Assembly: GCF_037392515.1 (NCBI RefSeq) | Contig: NC_090283.1 | Span: forward strand, 27,172,249 to 27,236,248 | Direction: 5' to 3' | Source: Haliotis asinina | Lineage: Eukaryota > Mollusca > Gastropoda > Lepetellida > Haliotidae | DNA length: 64,000 nt | Part shown: piece after piece, positions 34,701 through 45,649 of the stretch | How the letters are laid out: every line of letters begins with the position of its first letter | How positions within the stretch are numbered: position 1 is the stretch's first letter | Program-made: the position numbers and the translations under genes | The notes under the pieces: generated by a model | Databases searched by the model: none | What the model was told of the DNA's origin: nothing | What the model saw: only the letters and a program-made list of their open reading frames with translations

Positions 34701-37700
34701 AAATGTGAAAGATTGCAGAAAATCTGCCCAAGAAAGTACCATGATTTGGAAAGTGTGATCTTAGCAAATAGTAAAGAATACTATCAGCAGGTAACTATCT
34801 TAGGTTTTGATGACATGAGGTGTATCAGCATTAAAAAATACCTGCCTGCTCGACCGCAGTCTTCAACACAGACAGCAAGATTATCAAAATAAAAATTTGG
34901 GGTCATACAATTTACAAAGACAATCGATTTTCAACTATTAATTTGTTTTCTTTCAGTTACATGCCTCTGAATTCTGAATTGTAAAGACTTAACATGTGTA
35001 CTTTAAAATCAGTTTGAAATCAGACACCAGTTTAGTTACATATATTACCCTAAACATTGAAATGATTTTCATTAGTGATTTTCTTGCATCAGTAGTGATG
35101 CAGTGTTTGTTTTTTATACATACTTTCAATTTAAACTGCGTCATATATGCAGGTTTTCTGTGTCAAGGATAACCCTGACCTGTACAGCATTAAACAACTC
35201 AACTCCACAAAGCCTACCTGAATGAACCTGACAAGAGCACAGCAAACATTCTTCAGGTTTTGACGACAAATGGTATCTATTGTGATGGTATCTAACCGTT
35301 GTGAAAGGTCTTATAATGATGACGCAAATTAAGTTTGTAAATCAGAACTGCAAGTAGAGAACCCTAGATAACCACCCCCTGGAACCACTGTCCTGCATAA
35401 AGAAGTGATGGGGTCACTGTCCGTCTGCGTTTGCAGTGATCACATGCTTGTTTTGGTGGCGAATGTATGATCGGTGTTAAAAATCTAGTCACCATTTGTG
35501 AAACATGAACAGTATGGTTGAAATATTAGCATTTCACAAATGCACAGGATGTGGTGGTTATAAACATATAGAAAGTTTCAAGCTGGTAGGTTAAACATGA
35601 AAGAAGCAATCGTCGATTTTTAGCAGAGCATATCTAATCACGTAGACAAATACTAAGTTTATTTCCTAATGGTTTGATTTTACAGCATTTCTATGAGCCA
35701 ATATTGTTAAGATACACTTTTCCACATATATCTGATGTCTTTGCTCTATTGAATGCATAATGTTCATTTTATCTATCTAAATGTGATCGTGAAGTGATCA
35801 GGGGCCAATGAGTGTACACCCACTGTGCATGCTTGCAGTGGTCATATTTTTTCTAGCAGTGATCAGTATCGTACAGTCTTTTCAAACATGCGCATGGACA
35901 ATGTAAAAGTGAAGATGACAGAAATATATTGTTTGGATCTAAGCTTTATTGGCAAAGAATCAGAAATTAAAGTCCCAGCCATTGTGGGAGGAAAGATTGA
36001 GGCGGCACAGCACAAGTTAGTGAAAAAAATTACTTTCTCGGCACTTGTGCGCATGCTTCACGAACATGTGGCTGTCCCTTTCTCTACACTCCTTCCTCGT
36101 AACAAACAGTGAACTGTGTGAATATTTTAATATGATAAACAACTTTCATTTTTAGGACAAAAAATCCTCACACAGTTGGTATGATGGTTTGATTATGATC
36201 AGCATTTCACTGAGTGTGCTATGTTTAACAGTTTCTGAGTTAGATTGCAGTTCATCACCCTCTTTCGACTCAAATGGACTATAGTCGTCATTAATAAAGA
36301 GTCAAATGATGTATAGCCTCACACAAGCCTAGAAACGTTTATTAGAAACGATAGAACTAAGAGTGTCATCATAATGTTTATTTTCACACTTCACGCCTAG
36401 ATGTCACTTAGTGATTGGCTGAGCGCTTTTCTGTTATTTTCAATGTACCCCGCTTACAAGTGCAGAACATTGTACTATGTACCAAGCCGCTGGGAATGCC
36501 GAGCTCATTTGGTACTTCATTGTTGTAATTCTTTATCTTGAGTTACAATGAGTCATATACGATATACGGAAATTACCAATATTTTGCAAATGTGATGGAA
36601 GGGAGATAACTCTAAATTTGGTTTTCTTGGCACATTCTAGCAATGGCTACTAAACGTTTTGTACCCTTGCTTCAAACAATTCAAAATTATCATAGGCAAC
36701 ATAAACAAACATCGAGGATACATCAACCCATGTTCGCCTCCTGGCCAGTGAACAACTTGTATTGTGTGTATGCTAAAAGTGCCTACATGGGTTTGTTATC
36801 CTGGGGAGGTGGAGAGGAGATACAATCAATGCCTTGTCTGTCCTCTGACAACCCCCTTGACATACAAATTTAATCTGCTTTCATCTGTGATGAGCACACA
36901 AGACCACTGGCCATGACGTCTACTCCATCTCAAATGCACTTGCCTGTGACATGGTTTTAGAGGTGGACGAAATACAAGTCGCCTACAGCAGAGTCCGGCT
37001 GCCTTTAAACGTCGACGATTGGTGCTCCTGGATATCCTTAGATCGTTAACATTGAAGTGGTCTGGAATATCTGCTGCATTAAGGAATCGGTGTCATAGCG
37101 CAGTGTTAATCATGTGCCTATCATCTGAGACTGCTGATTAGTTTGAATTCTTGAAATCTCTGTCACAGTCTACCAACAGCACCCTCACTCACATAAAAGC
37201 AGATAGCAACATACTGCTGAATTTGACCAGGCCCATGGTCTGACACTCTCACAGTCCCTGAACCACATTATTTTCCCTACATCCTAGCCTCCCTGCAATG
37301 CTAAAGTCTCTATGAAGCAAGTCTAGATTTCCCCAGGTTCAGAATCCCTGGTCTCCCTGGGGCTCCTTTTCAATTTATAATAGGTTTGTTGGCTGCCATC
37401 AAAATTTATGATTATCTATTCAGAGACTAAGCATAAGTTTATGTCCGACACATTTCAGCAAGTGTCAACAAATGGATTTCCATGTCAACACTTTTAATGA
37501 AATGTGCACCATTTGAAACAGAATGAAAGAAATAAATGTTTTTTTCATGCTGTTAAGAAGGTTTGTAAAACAACCAGTTGTAATTGTTTCAAACAAAAAC
37601 AAAGATCTTACAACTTTTAAGAATTGTTGTTACTAATAGCTTGACCCTTCATTAATGACGCTAGCAGACTTAGGGGTGAATTTAGCCTTCCTTCAACACC

Positions 37701-40583
37701 GTTACTGTGGCGGCCGGGTATCCTAGAAGTTAAAGCGTTCGCTCCTCACGAGCAACACCCGGGCTCGATTTCCCATATGGGTACAAGGTGTGAAGCCCAT
37801 TTCTGGTTTTCCCTGACGGAAAATTGCTTGGATATCTCTAAGGGAGGCATAAAACTAAATTCACAATACCGGTATTGATGAAACTAATGACATGTAATTC
37901 TATTAATATATTTGGAACTACAAATATCCCTGAATTCATCTTATGAAATTTATTCAGAGAATATTTAATTAGTACAAAAGTACGAATTGTTCTCTTTCCA
38001 TGTCTCACATGATACACGGATTGATTGTATGTACTCCACATTGTGGAAACCTCCCCCGTCTACATGTTTGTCTGTGTGGTGATCACTGATCAGTGGGTCA
38101 ACAACAAATCTGTTTGAGTAGTTGTGAGTATGTTAATGTAAAGTCAGAGTATGGCGCATATTTCCGCCAAATGGCATCACTGATCAATTTTCACTCTTTG
38201 GCGCTACATCCATGCGTCTCTGGTTCATGGTTTGCATAGGGGACTAGCTGTGGTTTAAGGTAATATGGGTAGAGATTTTGTGTTTTTGCAGATGGGTAAC
38301 CATGTCTTTTTAGTACCCTCAAGTTGCCTTGATATACATTGTCATACGTGTATGCTTGGTAAATATGAATTATTGCCTTTGTTTTTATTAAGTGTTATGG
38401 TCATTGTCTCTATTTTCAAATCTCCATGTTTCTGAAGTCAGTGATTGAACTACAGAAAAGTCCTCCATAGAAGGGCAATATCCACACCTAACCCCCTCAT
38501 TCATGTTGCTAAGTCTGAAACTGACTGAAAATATACTTTGCTACATCGAAAACCCTACTTATTTCATATTTATGATAAATTTTAAGAAAAAATGTACACA
38601 AATTTCTGATCACTGCATATTCCAAATTTCCGATCAATGAATTATGTGTTCACTGTACTCCCGCGATCACTTCACTGAATATCAGGTTTACTTTTTGTAC
38701 AATAACTTTTTCAGTTTTGATGTGAATGACTTCCTCTTTTCACAGGCGGACAGTCACCCCATCACTGCACCTCTGCAGGACGTGGTTCCAGGTGGTGATA
38801 ACAAAAGGATCTCTTCTTGAAAAATTACTATAGACATGTGGTTGATATTGTGAAAACAGACGGGAATAACCATGAGGATGACCCACAAATAGAAACATCT
38901 GTTCTTCCTGATGGCCATATATCAATTTACTCTCCACATTCCGGTTGGAATTACACACATGAATTGGCAGTACTAGAACTCATTTTGCTGGATTCATCAG
39001 TCAGACATTGAACAGTCTTTCAGTACTATCATAGACGCATCTTGATGAGGGATTCCCTTGAAGAAATCTACAGAATCATAACCAGGTTGGAATGTGGATT
39101 CAAACCCGTTTGTATTGGATACTGACTCATCCAAGGGGCATAACTTTGTACAGTGCTTTACGTTGCCTTAGATGTACCACTTTCCCTGCTGGAAGATTTC
39201 TATTGTTTTATTTTGCTAAAACAGGGCAAATGAGCAGGTGAGGATCAAAGAAATGGGTTGATTACCTGGGACTTTCAGGAGGCTGTCCACTCCCTGCATC
39301 GTGGGGAAGTTCCAGTCAAGAATGACAAAGAAGATGCCCATGTTTGCAGCAAAGAATAATCCCAGGGCAACGTAGAAAGCCAGATAGAAGAGGAATCGGA
39401 ACACTGAAAGAGATGATAGGGATGTTGTCAGCATGATTAGGTGAATACAAACACAGGTAAACAAATCGTTAAACAAATGCATAACTTACTATCCTTTTAG
39501 CACCCACAATGATCTGGGTATGACTGGTCTTCAGTAACCTATGCTTGTAAGCTGTGATTGGTTGATCTCACTTGGTTGACGTAAGTCATTGTATCCCAAC
39601 AGTGTTCTTGCTGTTGATCACAGAATTACCTGGTTCAGACTCGATTACTTACAAACCATCAAAACGTTGTTGGAATATTTCTGAGTGCAGCATAAACAAC
39701 AATCATTCAGTTAATAGTATGTCTTCAATCGTCCATGCCAGGGTTTACCAATACCAGAATGGAATGACTGGTAACTCTGGCAACTGAAAGTCTGTTTTGT
39801 TGAAACATCTTATGCATGGTAATGTTTTACAGAGTTCCATACCAGAGTAGAAAAAACAGATAATTTTATGTCTATTTCTGTTTATTTACAAATCTTCAAA
39901 ATATTAAAGATTATAATTGACAAACAATATCAGCAGATTGAGTAGGTAACAAAACTGTAAGAAACCTGTGGGCATTTGAGTCAAAGTCATCTGTATATGT
40001 AGAAAATCAACATTCTTCAGATTAGTCAAAACTAAATTTTGTTTAATAAGACAACAATGTTCAGATAGAAACCGACAGTCAGTTGTAATTGGATGTGAAA
40101 ATACGACTTTTAGGGAAGTATGAGGTTTTTCGAAACTTGGGTGCTTCAATAGATCCAATACAATGTTGAATTCCAGAAATTCCCCTTTCATGATCATAAC
40201 ACCCAAACCGGAAGTGACTATGGTTTACCTGCATTTACCTGTACACAGGTGAGTTTGATGCACATTTGAACAATACGACATTCCAGAGTAATGGAATACA
40301 TGATATATTCTTTAAAATGAGTAAGCGTTTACTAAAATTCCTCGGATTTGATTTCCAAAAGTTTTAGAAACATTTCCGTTGATAACATACCCCAGTGAAC
40401 GGCTGTGAATCCCATCACAGTCCCATCGTCGGGGTTGTAACAGAACTTTTTAAAGTCATTTAATCTGTCCTCTGCTGTTGGTGCCGGCAGCATCGACTGC
40501 GACATCAACGTGTGCGCTGTCCATTGTGACTGCGATTCACTATATCCTGTATACCCAGAGACGCCAGAACGGAGCGACGCCAT
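31472..40583 (-). CDS. Na+/K+-ATPase beta subunit, tandem copy 2 (six coding exons, 322 aa)
   Basis: Paralogue of the neighbouring copy, same strand, head to tail. Coding exons, 5' to 3': 40583-40391, 39403-39266, 34465-34355, 33981-33797, 32639-32538 and 31711-31472. All junctions are GT-AG and keep frame, with phases 1,1,1,0,0 as in copy 1; exon 6 is exactly the same length. The cytosolic tail is about 64 residues, some 29 longer than copy 1, and rich in Ser, Thr and Gln. One membrane span covers about 66-93. The ectodomain keeps LGFRPMPD, GQPCILLKLNK, the aromatic FKYFPF block, CKAWARN and six cysteines (162, 177, 188, 202, 240, 297), but only one N-glycosylation sequon (N220). The start is the first in-frame ATG (AAGATGG). 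Specific alpha partner unknown; a specialised tissue role is plausible but unsupported here. Confidence 0.93.
31997..32266 (-). mobile_element. SINE family B, full length, with target-site duplication
   Basis: Flanked by GTGTGCAACAG at 31986-31996 and 32267-32277, which fixes the ends. In element sense it begins CTCGTGAAGGTCCCCGGG, passes GCAACCCATGCTTGCC, GATCACTGGATTATCTGG, TTATTTACAGACCACCGCC and GGAATATTGCTGAGTGC, and ends AAAACTAAACTCACTCAC. Lies in intron 5 of beta subunit gene 2. Confidence 0.95.
32538..32639 (-). CDS. Beta subunit gene 2, coding exon 5
   Basis: Acceptor ATTTTCAG; IFNWEPEEFTNETVPDEIRD to TVTCDGE (34 codons, four fewer than copy 1); the only sequon, NET; donor GTAAGT. 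Confidence 0.92.
32888..33067 (+). mobile_element. SINE family B, shorter-headed variant
   Basis: Starts at ACTGATCTTCAGTAACCC, has ATCGTATCCCAGTTGATG, TATTAACAGACCTCTGCC and TGAAATATTGTTGAGTGG, with CTCACTCACTCACT tail. In intron 4 of beta subunit gene 2. Confidence 0.8.
33239..33390. mobile_element. Palindromic MITE with GGGCCCGTTTCACAAA ends
   Basis: Left arm AGGGGCCCGTTTCACAAAAC and on through CTCGTAAGCCTAAGAACTCG is matched in reverse complement by the right arm ending GAAACGGGGCCCT. About 57-bp arms with a 40-bp centre. In intron 4 of beta subunit gene 2. A second member is at 61044. Confidence 0.85.
33797..33981 (-). CDS. Beta subunit gene 2, coding exon 4
   Basis: Acceptor GTGTCTAG; 61 codons from YENENQQGEN to GQPCILLKLNK; four ectodomain cysteines; donor GTAATG. 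Confidence 0.92.
34355..34465 (-). CDS. Beta subunit gene 2, coding exon 3
   Basis: Acceptor TGTTTGCAG; LGFRPMPDSMSTVIRF block; ends LEAYLR plus one base, completed to Tyr by exon 4; donor GTGAGG. A 4.8-kb intron lies upstream. Confidence 0.88.
34466..39265 (-). other. Intron 2 of beta subunit gene 2
   Basis: 4.8 kb; the largest intron of the gene. Holds SINE A at 37711 and, at 35780-38690, sequence with repeated GTGATC motifs in both orientations that may be an old DNA transposon. Short frames inside (for example 36643-36873) match nothing I know. Confidence 0.6.
37711..37863 (+). mobile_element. SINE family A
   Basis: CGGCCGGGTATCCTAGAAG, AAAGCGTTCGCTCCTCACG, GGGCTCGATTTCCCATATGG, GTGTGAAGCCCATTTCTGG and GGCATAAAACTAAATTCAC. 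Confidence 0.8.
39266..39403 (-). CDS. Beta subunit gene 2, coding exon 2 (membrane span)
   Basis: Acceptor CTCTTTCAG; FRFLFYLAFYVALGLFF starts the membrane span; ends KVP plus one base; donor GTAATC. Confidence 0.9.
39510..39708 (+). mobile_element. SINE family B, diverged
   Basis: ACTGGTCTTCAGTAACCTAT, CTTGCTGTTGATCACAGAAT, CTGGTTCAGACTCGATTAC and GGAATATTTCTGAGTGCAGC. In intron 1 of beta subunit gene 2. Confidence 0.75.
40391..40583 (-). CDS. Beta subunit gene 2, coding exon 1
   Basis: 64 codons plus one base: MASLRSGVSGYTGYSESQSQ at the start, FCYNPDDGTVMGFTAVHW at the end; donor GTATGT at 40390. The frame is open a little upstream but has no earlier ATG. Confidence 0.85.
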
Positions 40584-40933
40584 CTTGGATTTTGAAGTCA
40601 CCGACTGACTCAGGTGTCAGGCGCGCAGGTAATCGACGCCATCTATCGGACAGGTGTGTCCTCAATTTCAAAGGGAGAAAATTTTATGGCACACATTCTC
40701 GTGTACATTCACGAAATGGTATAAACTACAATTGCCGCTAAGGACTGAGGAAAGTATAGTCTTATTAAAATATATTATTTGATTTAAACCAATTATTTTG
40801 TATAAAAATAAAATAGTCATGGGATAAGATAATTTCTCTTGGAGGTTCTAAAGTTGTCTCAGTTGTGTCATCAAGGTAACACATCAGGCACTCGTGACTC
40901 AAGGGTATTAGGTTTAAAGTTTACCATTAGAAG

Positions 40934-41096
40934 GAGCGATGGGGTAGCTTAGTTGTTACAGCGTTCGCTCGTGATGCCGAAGGCCCGGGTTCGATTCCTC
41001 GCGGAAGTACAATGTGTGAAGCCTGTTTCTGATGTGCCCCGTTGTGATATAAATGGAATATTGGTAAAAGCTACGTAAAACGTAATTCACTCACTA
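40934..41096 (+). mobile_element. SINE family A
   Basis: GATGGGGTAGCTTAGTTG, CGTTCGCTCGTGATGCCGAA, CCGGGTTCGATTCC, AATGTGTGAAGCC and GTAAAACGTAATTCACTCAC. Begins about 350 bp upstream of the beta subunit gene 2 start codon. Confidence 0.88.
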
Positions 41097-41353
41097 TACC
41101 ATAAGAACAATCACTCAGGGAAGTAGTTGACTAACGATGCTTCTTGAGATGTAAGCATGCTCTGCAGAAACGTTTGTATTCGAAATCCGAGTGATGGATT
41201 CACGTCTGATACCCACCACTTGCCGTTCTTGAAGGATTTGCCATCCACTGAACAATTCTCGTATCTCGCAACTGATGTCGATTTTCAACACTGAGATCTC
41301 TAGATACCATCTGTCAAACGCACTTTGAGGTGCCCAGATCTATTGTTGAAACT

Positions 41354-41612
41354 TCCCGTGAGGATTCGGGATAGAAAAGGCCTTCAGCCACCCATGCTTG
41401 CCACAAAGCGTGACTATGTTTGTCGTAAGAGGCAATTAACAGGATCAGGAGGTCAGGCTCGCTGACTTGGTTCTCATCGGTTCCGAATTGCGCAGATCGA
41501 TGCTCATGCTGTTGATCACTAGATTGTCTGGTCCAGACCCGATTATGTGCAGATCGTCGCTATATTGCTGGAATACTGTTGAGTGCGGCGTAAAACTAAA
41601 CTCACTCACTAC
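41354..41612 (+). mobile_element. SINE family B, full length, with target-site duplication
   Basis: TGTTGAAACT at 41344-41353 and 41613-41622 flanks it. Begins TCCCGTGAGGATTCGGG, then CTTCAGCCACCCATGCTTGC, CAGATCGATGCTCATGCTG, GATCACTAGATTGTCTGG and GAGTGCGGCGTAAAACTAAA, tail CTCACTCACTAC. Its ends agree with those of the copy at 31997. Confidence 0.95.
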
Positions 41613-41830
41613 TGTTGAAACTGCAAACCATAGTATTTAACATTTTCTGAAATGAATATTTTCTGCGAGGTAATTGCATGACACACCACTGAAAACCTTT
41701 AGGTCTCCTTTTCCACCCTGAAACTGTGATCTATGACAATCAACACTTCAAGCATCTATTTCATCAGGGTTTTCCGATCATAGTCTCCCAGAAATTACAT
41801 TGCCTTCAGATTAACTGTGAATACACCAGA

Positions 41831-41982
41831 AGGGCCTTGGGGTAGCTTATTGGCTAAAGCGTCCGCTCTTCATGCTGAAAACCCAGGTTCGATTCCCCAT
41901 GCTGGTACAGTGTGTGAAGCCCATTTCTGGTGTCTCTAGCTCTGATGTTGCTGGAATGTTACTAAAAGCGGTGTAAAACATA
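41831..41982 (+). mobile_element. SINE family A
   Basis: GCCTTGGGGTAGCTTATTGG (A box region), GGTTCGATTCCCCATGC (B box), GTGTGAAGCCCATTTCTGG and AAAAGCGGTGTAAAACATA. Confidence 0.88.
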
Positions 41983-42163
41983 CATCAAAGAAAGGACAAG
42001 ACTTCCTATGATCCCAAAAGTATCACACTGTAGCAAATGTTCTTGGCTTGGTCTGTGGAACCACCACTGTAGTATAACAACAGCACAAATATCAACATGC
42101 ATTCCCTCACACCCACCAAAACAATGATCCATATACTTCCCAAGAAATCCCCAAACACATACG

Positions 42164-42325
42164 CTAGTGAGTGAGTGTGATTCTACGACGCCGTTAGCAA
42201 TATTCCCGCAATGCAAGATCGAGGGACACCATTAATGGACACATTGCACCCATGTGGGGAATTGAACTCAGGTCTTCGGCATGACGAGCGAACGCATTAA
42301 CTGCTAGGCCACTTCGTCGCCCCAA
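42164..42325 (-). mobile_element. SINE family A
   Basis: GTGAGTGAGTGTGATTCTAC, GTTAGCAATATTCCCGC, CACCCATGTGGGGAATTGAA and GACGAGCGAACGCATTAACT. Confidence 0.85.
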
Positions 42326-42400
42326 ATCATGCGTGTCAACAAGTGCTTGTGACCTCGCCGAACATTATGAAGTTCCATCATGGTGCTTCAGTTCTATGAG

Positions 42401-42502
42401 TGAGTGAGTTCAGTTTTACACAGCAGCGGTCTGTAAATAATCGAGTCTGTATCAGACAATCAAGTGATCAACAGCATGAGCATCGATCTGCGCAGTTGGG
42501 AT
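42401..42502 (-). mobile_element. SINE family B, 5'-truncated, with target-site duplication
   Basis: Flanks CAGTTCTATGAG (42389-42400) and CAGTTTTATGAG (42503-42514) match in 11 of 12 bases. The copy keeps the tail and stops in the GATCTGCGCAGTTGGG region, lacking the 5' half. Confidence 0.9.
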
Positions 42503-42514
42503 CAGTTTTATGAG

Positions 42515-43395
42515 ACAAGAGGATTGACACGCGGGTTTATGTGTACGTTGTTTGTATTTGAGCGAAATATATTCATGTGAGAAAGGGTTTGGTTTTGCTG
42601 TTTTGGATCTCCGATCCTACAAGATCGCAAGTAAAAGAATTGTGTAACATAAACACGGACATGAGCAAATATAGTCCTAGGCCAAATGCTAGAAAAGTCC
42701 CTGTCTTTTAGGATCTCTCAGCAGCAGTGAACGCATTATTCAGTAATTAGTATGACACCTCCCACCCTCCAAAAATTCTTTTTGATGTGGAACTAGCAAC
42801 AGGAGGTATCAGGTTTCCAAAAACTAACCGGGTTCAGTCCACTGTTGAAACAGTGTCCACATGTTCATAACCAAACTGCTTGAGAATTGATCACATTGTC
42901 TAATCTGTGGTGACAAGCACTGGTGTTTAACATGGTCAAGATATGCAGTATGGGTGATAAGCTTGGGTGTATCATATTACCTGATTTTCATGATATCTCT
43001 ACATTTGGCCTAGGAGTAAATATCTGCAAGTTCTTTTGCAAGCTATGAAAAGAGGCAAACTCCCAGGCACACATCACTGCTGGTAACTTCAAAACGTTAT
43101 CAGCCCAAAATGTATATATGCAGAGCAGACAATCCAAAGAAGATTATTCAGGTTCCTTGAAAATGTTATCTAAATGTTTTACAAGATGATCGGGGTGGCT
43201 GTCCGTCAGAAGCCAAGCCCGTCTCGGGTAGTCGGATGGCCCTTGTTTCATATATTGTCATTTGGCTTCAGATGCTGGTGAAATCCAGAAGAACAAATTT
43301 GAAGTAAATATATACATACACGCGTGATGATAACACGTTTGACTGTTGGTTTGTATTCAATAACCAGTCTAAGTAAACAAAGACTAAACTAAACT
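42515..43395. other. No recognised gene
   Basis: Unique-looking sequence; no known coding similarity. Confidence 0.4.
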
Positions 43396-43480
43396 AAGCT
43401 GTGTTCTGATTGGTCAGTCTCAAAGCTTACCTGTCGCGACCTTCTACTAGGTTTTGTTAGACTCAGTGGTGGAGTGTAAC
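43396..43480 (+). repeat. Unnamed dispersed repeat, copy 1
   Basis: AAGCTGTGTTCTGATTGGTC, AGTCTCAAAGCTTACCTG, TAGACTCAGTGGTGGAGTGT. A second copy in the same orientation is at 52225-52309. Confidence 0.8.
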
Positions 43481-43529
43481 GAAATTCAATAACCCACATA
43501 AATTGGAGGTATTTACGTCCTACCTTGAA

Positions 43530-43695
43530 AGAGTGAGCGAGTTTAGTTTTTCGCCGCTTTTAGCAATATTCCAGCAATATCACGGAGGGGGACACCAGTA
43601 AATGGACTTCACACATTGTACCCATGTTTGGAATCGAACCCGGGTCTTCGGCGTGAGGAGCGAACGCTTCGACCACAAGGCTACCCTACCGCCCT
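43530..43695 (-). mobile_element. SINE family A, full length, with target-site duplication
   Basis: Flanks TCCTACCTTGAA (43518-43529) and TCCTATCTTGAA (43696-43707) match in 11 of 12 bases and set the ends: a 166-bp element from the GAGTGAGCGAGTTTAG tail to the GGCTACCCTACCGCCC head. Confidence 0.95.
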
Positions 43696-44037
43696 TCCTA
43701 TCTTGAAGACTGCAGCTGGGAAGTGTAATGGGTACAATGTTATGATTAAAAATGAGACGGAGAATGCATTTGGCTTTTTCCGTACAATCTCTAGAACTTC
43801 TTCTTTTGGGGAAATCTATTTGTAATGAGGACATCAGAATGAAATATTTATCAATGACTCCATCCATCGTCGTCAGTGTAAACGCTTTGCATTGTAATGA
43901 ACTTCAGATCTCGGATCAACCCCAGCACACGATCATGTATACCGTAACAGGGGCGGATACAGCAAGAGTTTCAATGATCATGGACAAAAAACGGGGGTCG
44001 GGGGGTGGGGGTGGGGTTGTGGCGGACCCCGGACCAC

Positions 44038-44155
44038 GAGCTGACACACGCCATCGTATCCTTATTGCTCAGATCGTGATGTTGATCACTGGATTGTCTG
44101 GACCAAACTCTAGCATTATTATCACACCGCCGCCACAGGTGAAGTTTTACTGAGT
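44038..44155 (+). mobile_element. SINE family B, diverged
   Basis: GCTGACACACGCCATCGTAT, TGTTGATCACTGGATTGTC and TATTATCACACCGCCGCC; tail poorly kept. Confidence 0.6.
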
Positions 44156-44249
44156 TAAAAAAAACAACCAACAATAACTGTGTCAATGATATTTTGGATC
44201 TCGACCTCGTGTTTCGTCAATGTGTTGTTACAGATTACTCTACGTCATC

Positions 44250-44392
44250 CAAAGACTTCACGCTGAAGACCCAGGCTTGATTCCTCACATGCGTACAGTG
44301 TTTGAACCCCACTTCTGGTGTCGCCCGTCGTGATATTGCGAGAATATTGCTAAGAGCGGCACAAAACAAAATTCATGCACTTACTCATTCAA
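44250..44392 (+). mobile_element. SINE family A, head diverged
   Basis: CACGCTGAAGACCCAGGC, TTGATTCCTCACATGCGTAC, GTCGTGATATTGCGAG and AATATTGCTAAGAGCGGC. Confidence 0.75.
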
Positions 44393-44832
44393 ATACAGTG
44401 AGTCGAAAACGGGGCGTGTTAGTGATCTCAGACGCCGCAATTGGCTGTACAGAGTTGCTTCCCTTAGTCGTACCCGCCACCCTTCCAGGTTTAGTGTCAC
44501 AATGCCGTTCCCACGTGCTTCACCCCCAAAATAACACTTATTCTCTGAATGTACATGATTTTGATAGAATCACTGCAACTTCGCTCACACATCCAGTTAA
44601 CATGCAACAATACAGCTACTCGCCGAACCGGCTTCAACCAAACAAAACGAAACTGTTTTTGTTTTTGATGAAATCAGTAGAGTATTAAAACTTACAATGT
44701 TCGTTCCAACCATAAACGATGCTTCGTGGGTTTGTTACGCGCATTCACGAATGGAGTATCAGAGTGTATGCAATTGAAACTGTCCGTGGAGCACACAGAC
44801 TGTTATAGCTCTGATCGGATGTCATAATTTGT

Positions 44833-45008
44833 AGGGACGGTGGGGCAACATATTGGTCACAGCATTCACTCGTCATGCTGAAGACCGGGGTTCGATTTTC
44901 CACATGGGTACATTGTGTGAAGCCCATTTCCGGTGTCCCGCACCTTAGCATTGCTGGAATATTGCTAAAAAGCGGCATAAAACCCAACTTATCCACTCAC
45001 TCACTATA
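44833..45008 (+). mobile_element. SINE family A
   Basis: GACGGTGGGGCAACATATTG, CATTCACTCGTCATGCTGAA, GGGGTTCGATTTTCCACATG, GCTGGAATATTGCTAAAAAG and a CCACTCACTCACTAT tail. Confidence 0.88.
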
Positions 45009-45111
45009 TTTTGTGTGAGTGACAGATCTTTAGTATGTCACCACTTTGAGCAGTAGTGCTGCAGTACCACATAGCCTAGGCAGAAGGCCTAACCAAATCT
45101 TCAGCATGTGA

Positions 45112-45625
45112 AGTGTTTAAAACTCCCAAAATTTCAAGCCAGACAGTCGGACTGGTAGCTTGAAAATATTACCAGTCCGGATACAAACTTGCCTGTCCGG
45201 TTTTCAACAATACAAAACGAATACAATCAGGTTTCTGAATACTGTCTTTACTGCATGTAAGCTACACGGCCTGGTTATATGTCTGTTTCATTTTCTGCCT
45301 CACAGTCACAATCAAGATCGGACAAATCTGAGTCATCTTTCAGCAGCAGGAACTTCATGATCATCTTGAGCTAAATGCTGTTGAAACACAACGGCACTCT
45401 TCAAAGCTTTTTTTGACCTGGGTAAGAAGTCTGGTCTTCTGTGATGATTTTGATTCCATCTGAACCTGGCTGCTGATACTGTGAAAAGTATACTCTTAGC
45501 CAGTTAATCAACATAAGGGTAAAAATATCTACCAGACGACCGGACTGGCAACTTTTGAAATTAGACCGTCCGAGATGAAAATAGACCCTTCTATGCGGTC
45601 GGGTAGGCGGGAATTTTAAACACTG
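45112..45625. mobile_element. Non-autonomous TIR element, hAT-like
   Basis: Ends AGTGTTTAAAACTCCC and, in reverse complement at the right, CAGTGTTTAAAATTCCCGCC. Flanking 8-mers GCATGTGA and GCATGGGG agree in six of eight bases. Inside are GGACTGGTAG / ACCAGTCCGG and GACCGGACTGGC blocks that form inverted pairs. About 514 bp; no coding capacity. Confidence 0.6.
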
Positions 45626-45649
45626 GCATGGGGAGTAAATTTGTTAACC

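Noticed and set aside
35825-36112. 95-codon frame in intron 2 of beta subunit gene 2
   Set aside because: No recognisable family; kept only as a side note to the possible transposon there.
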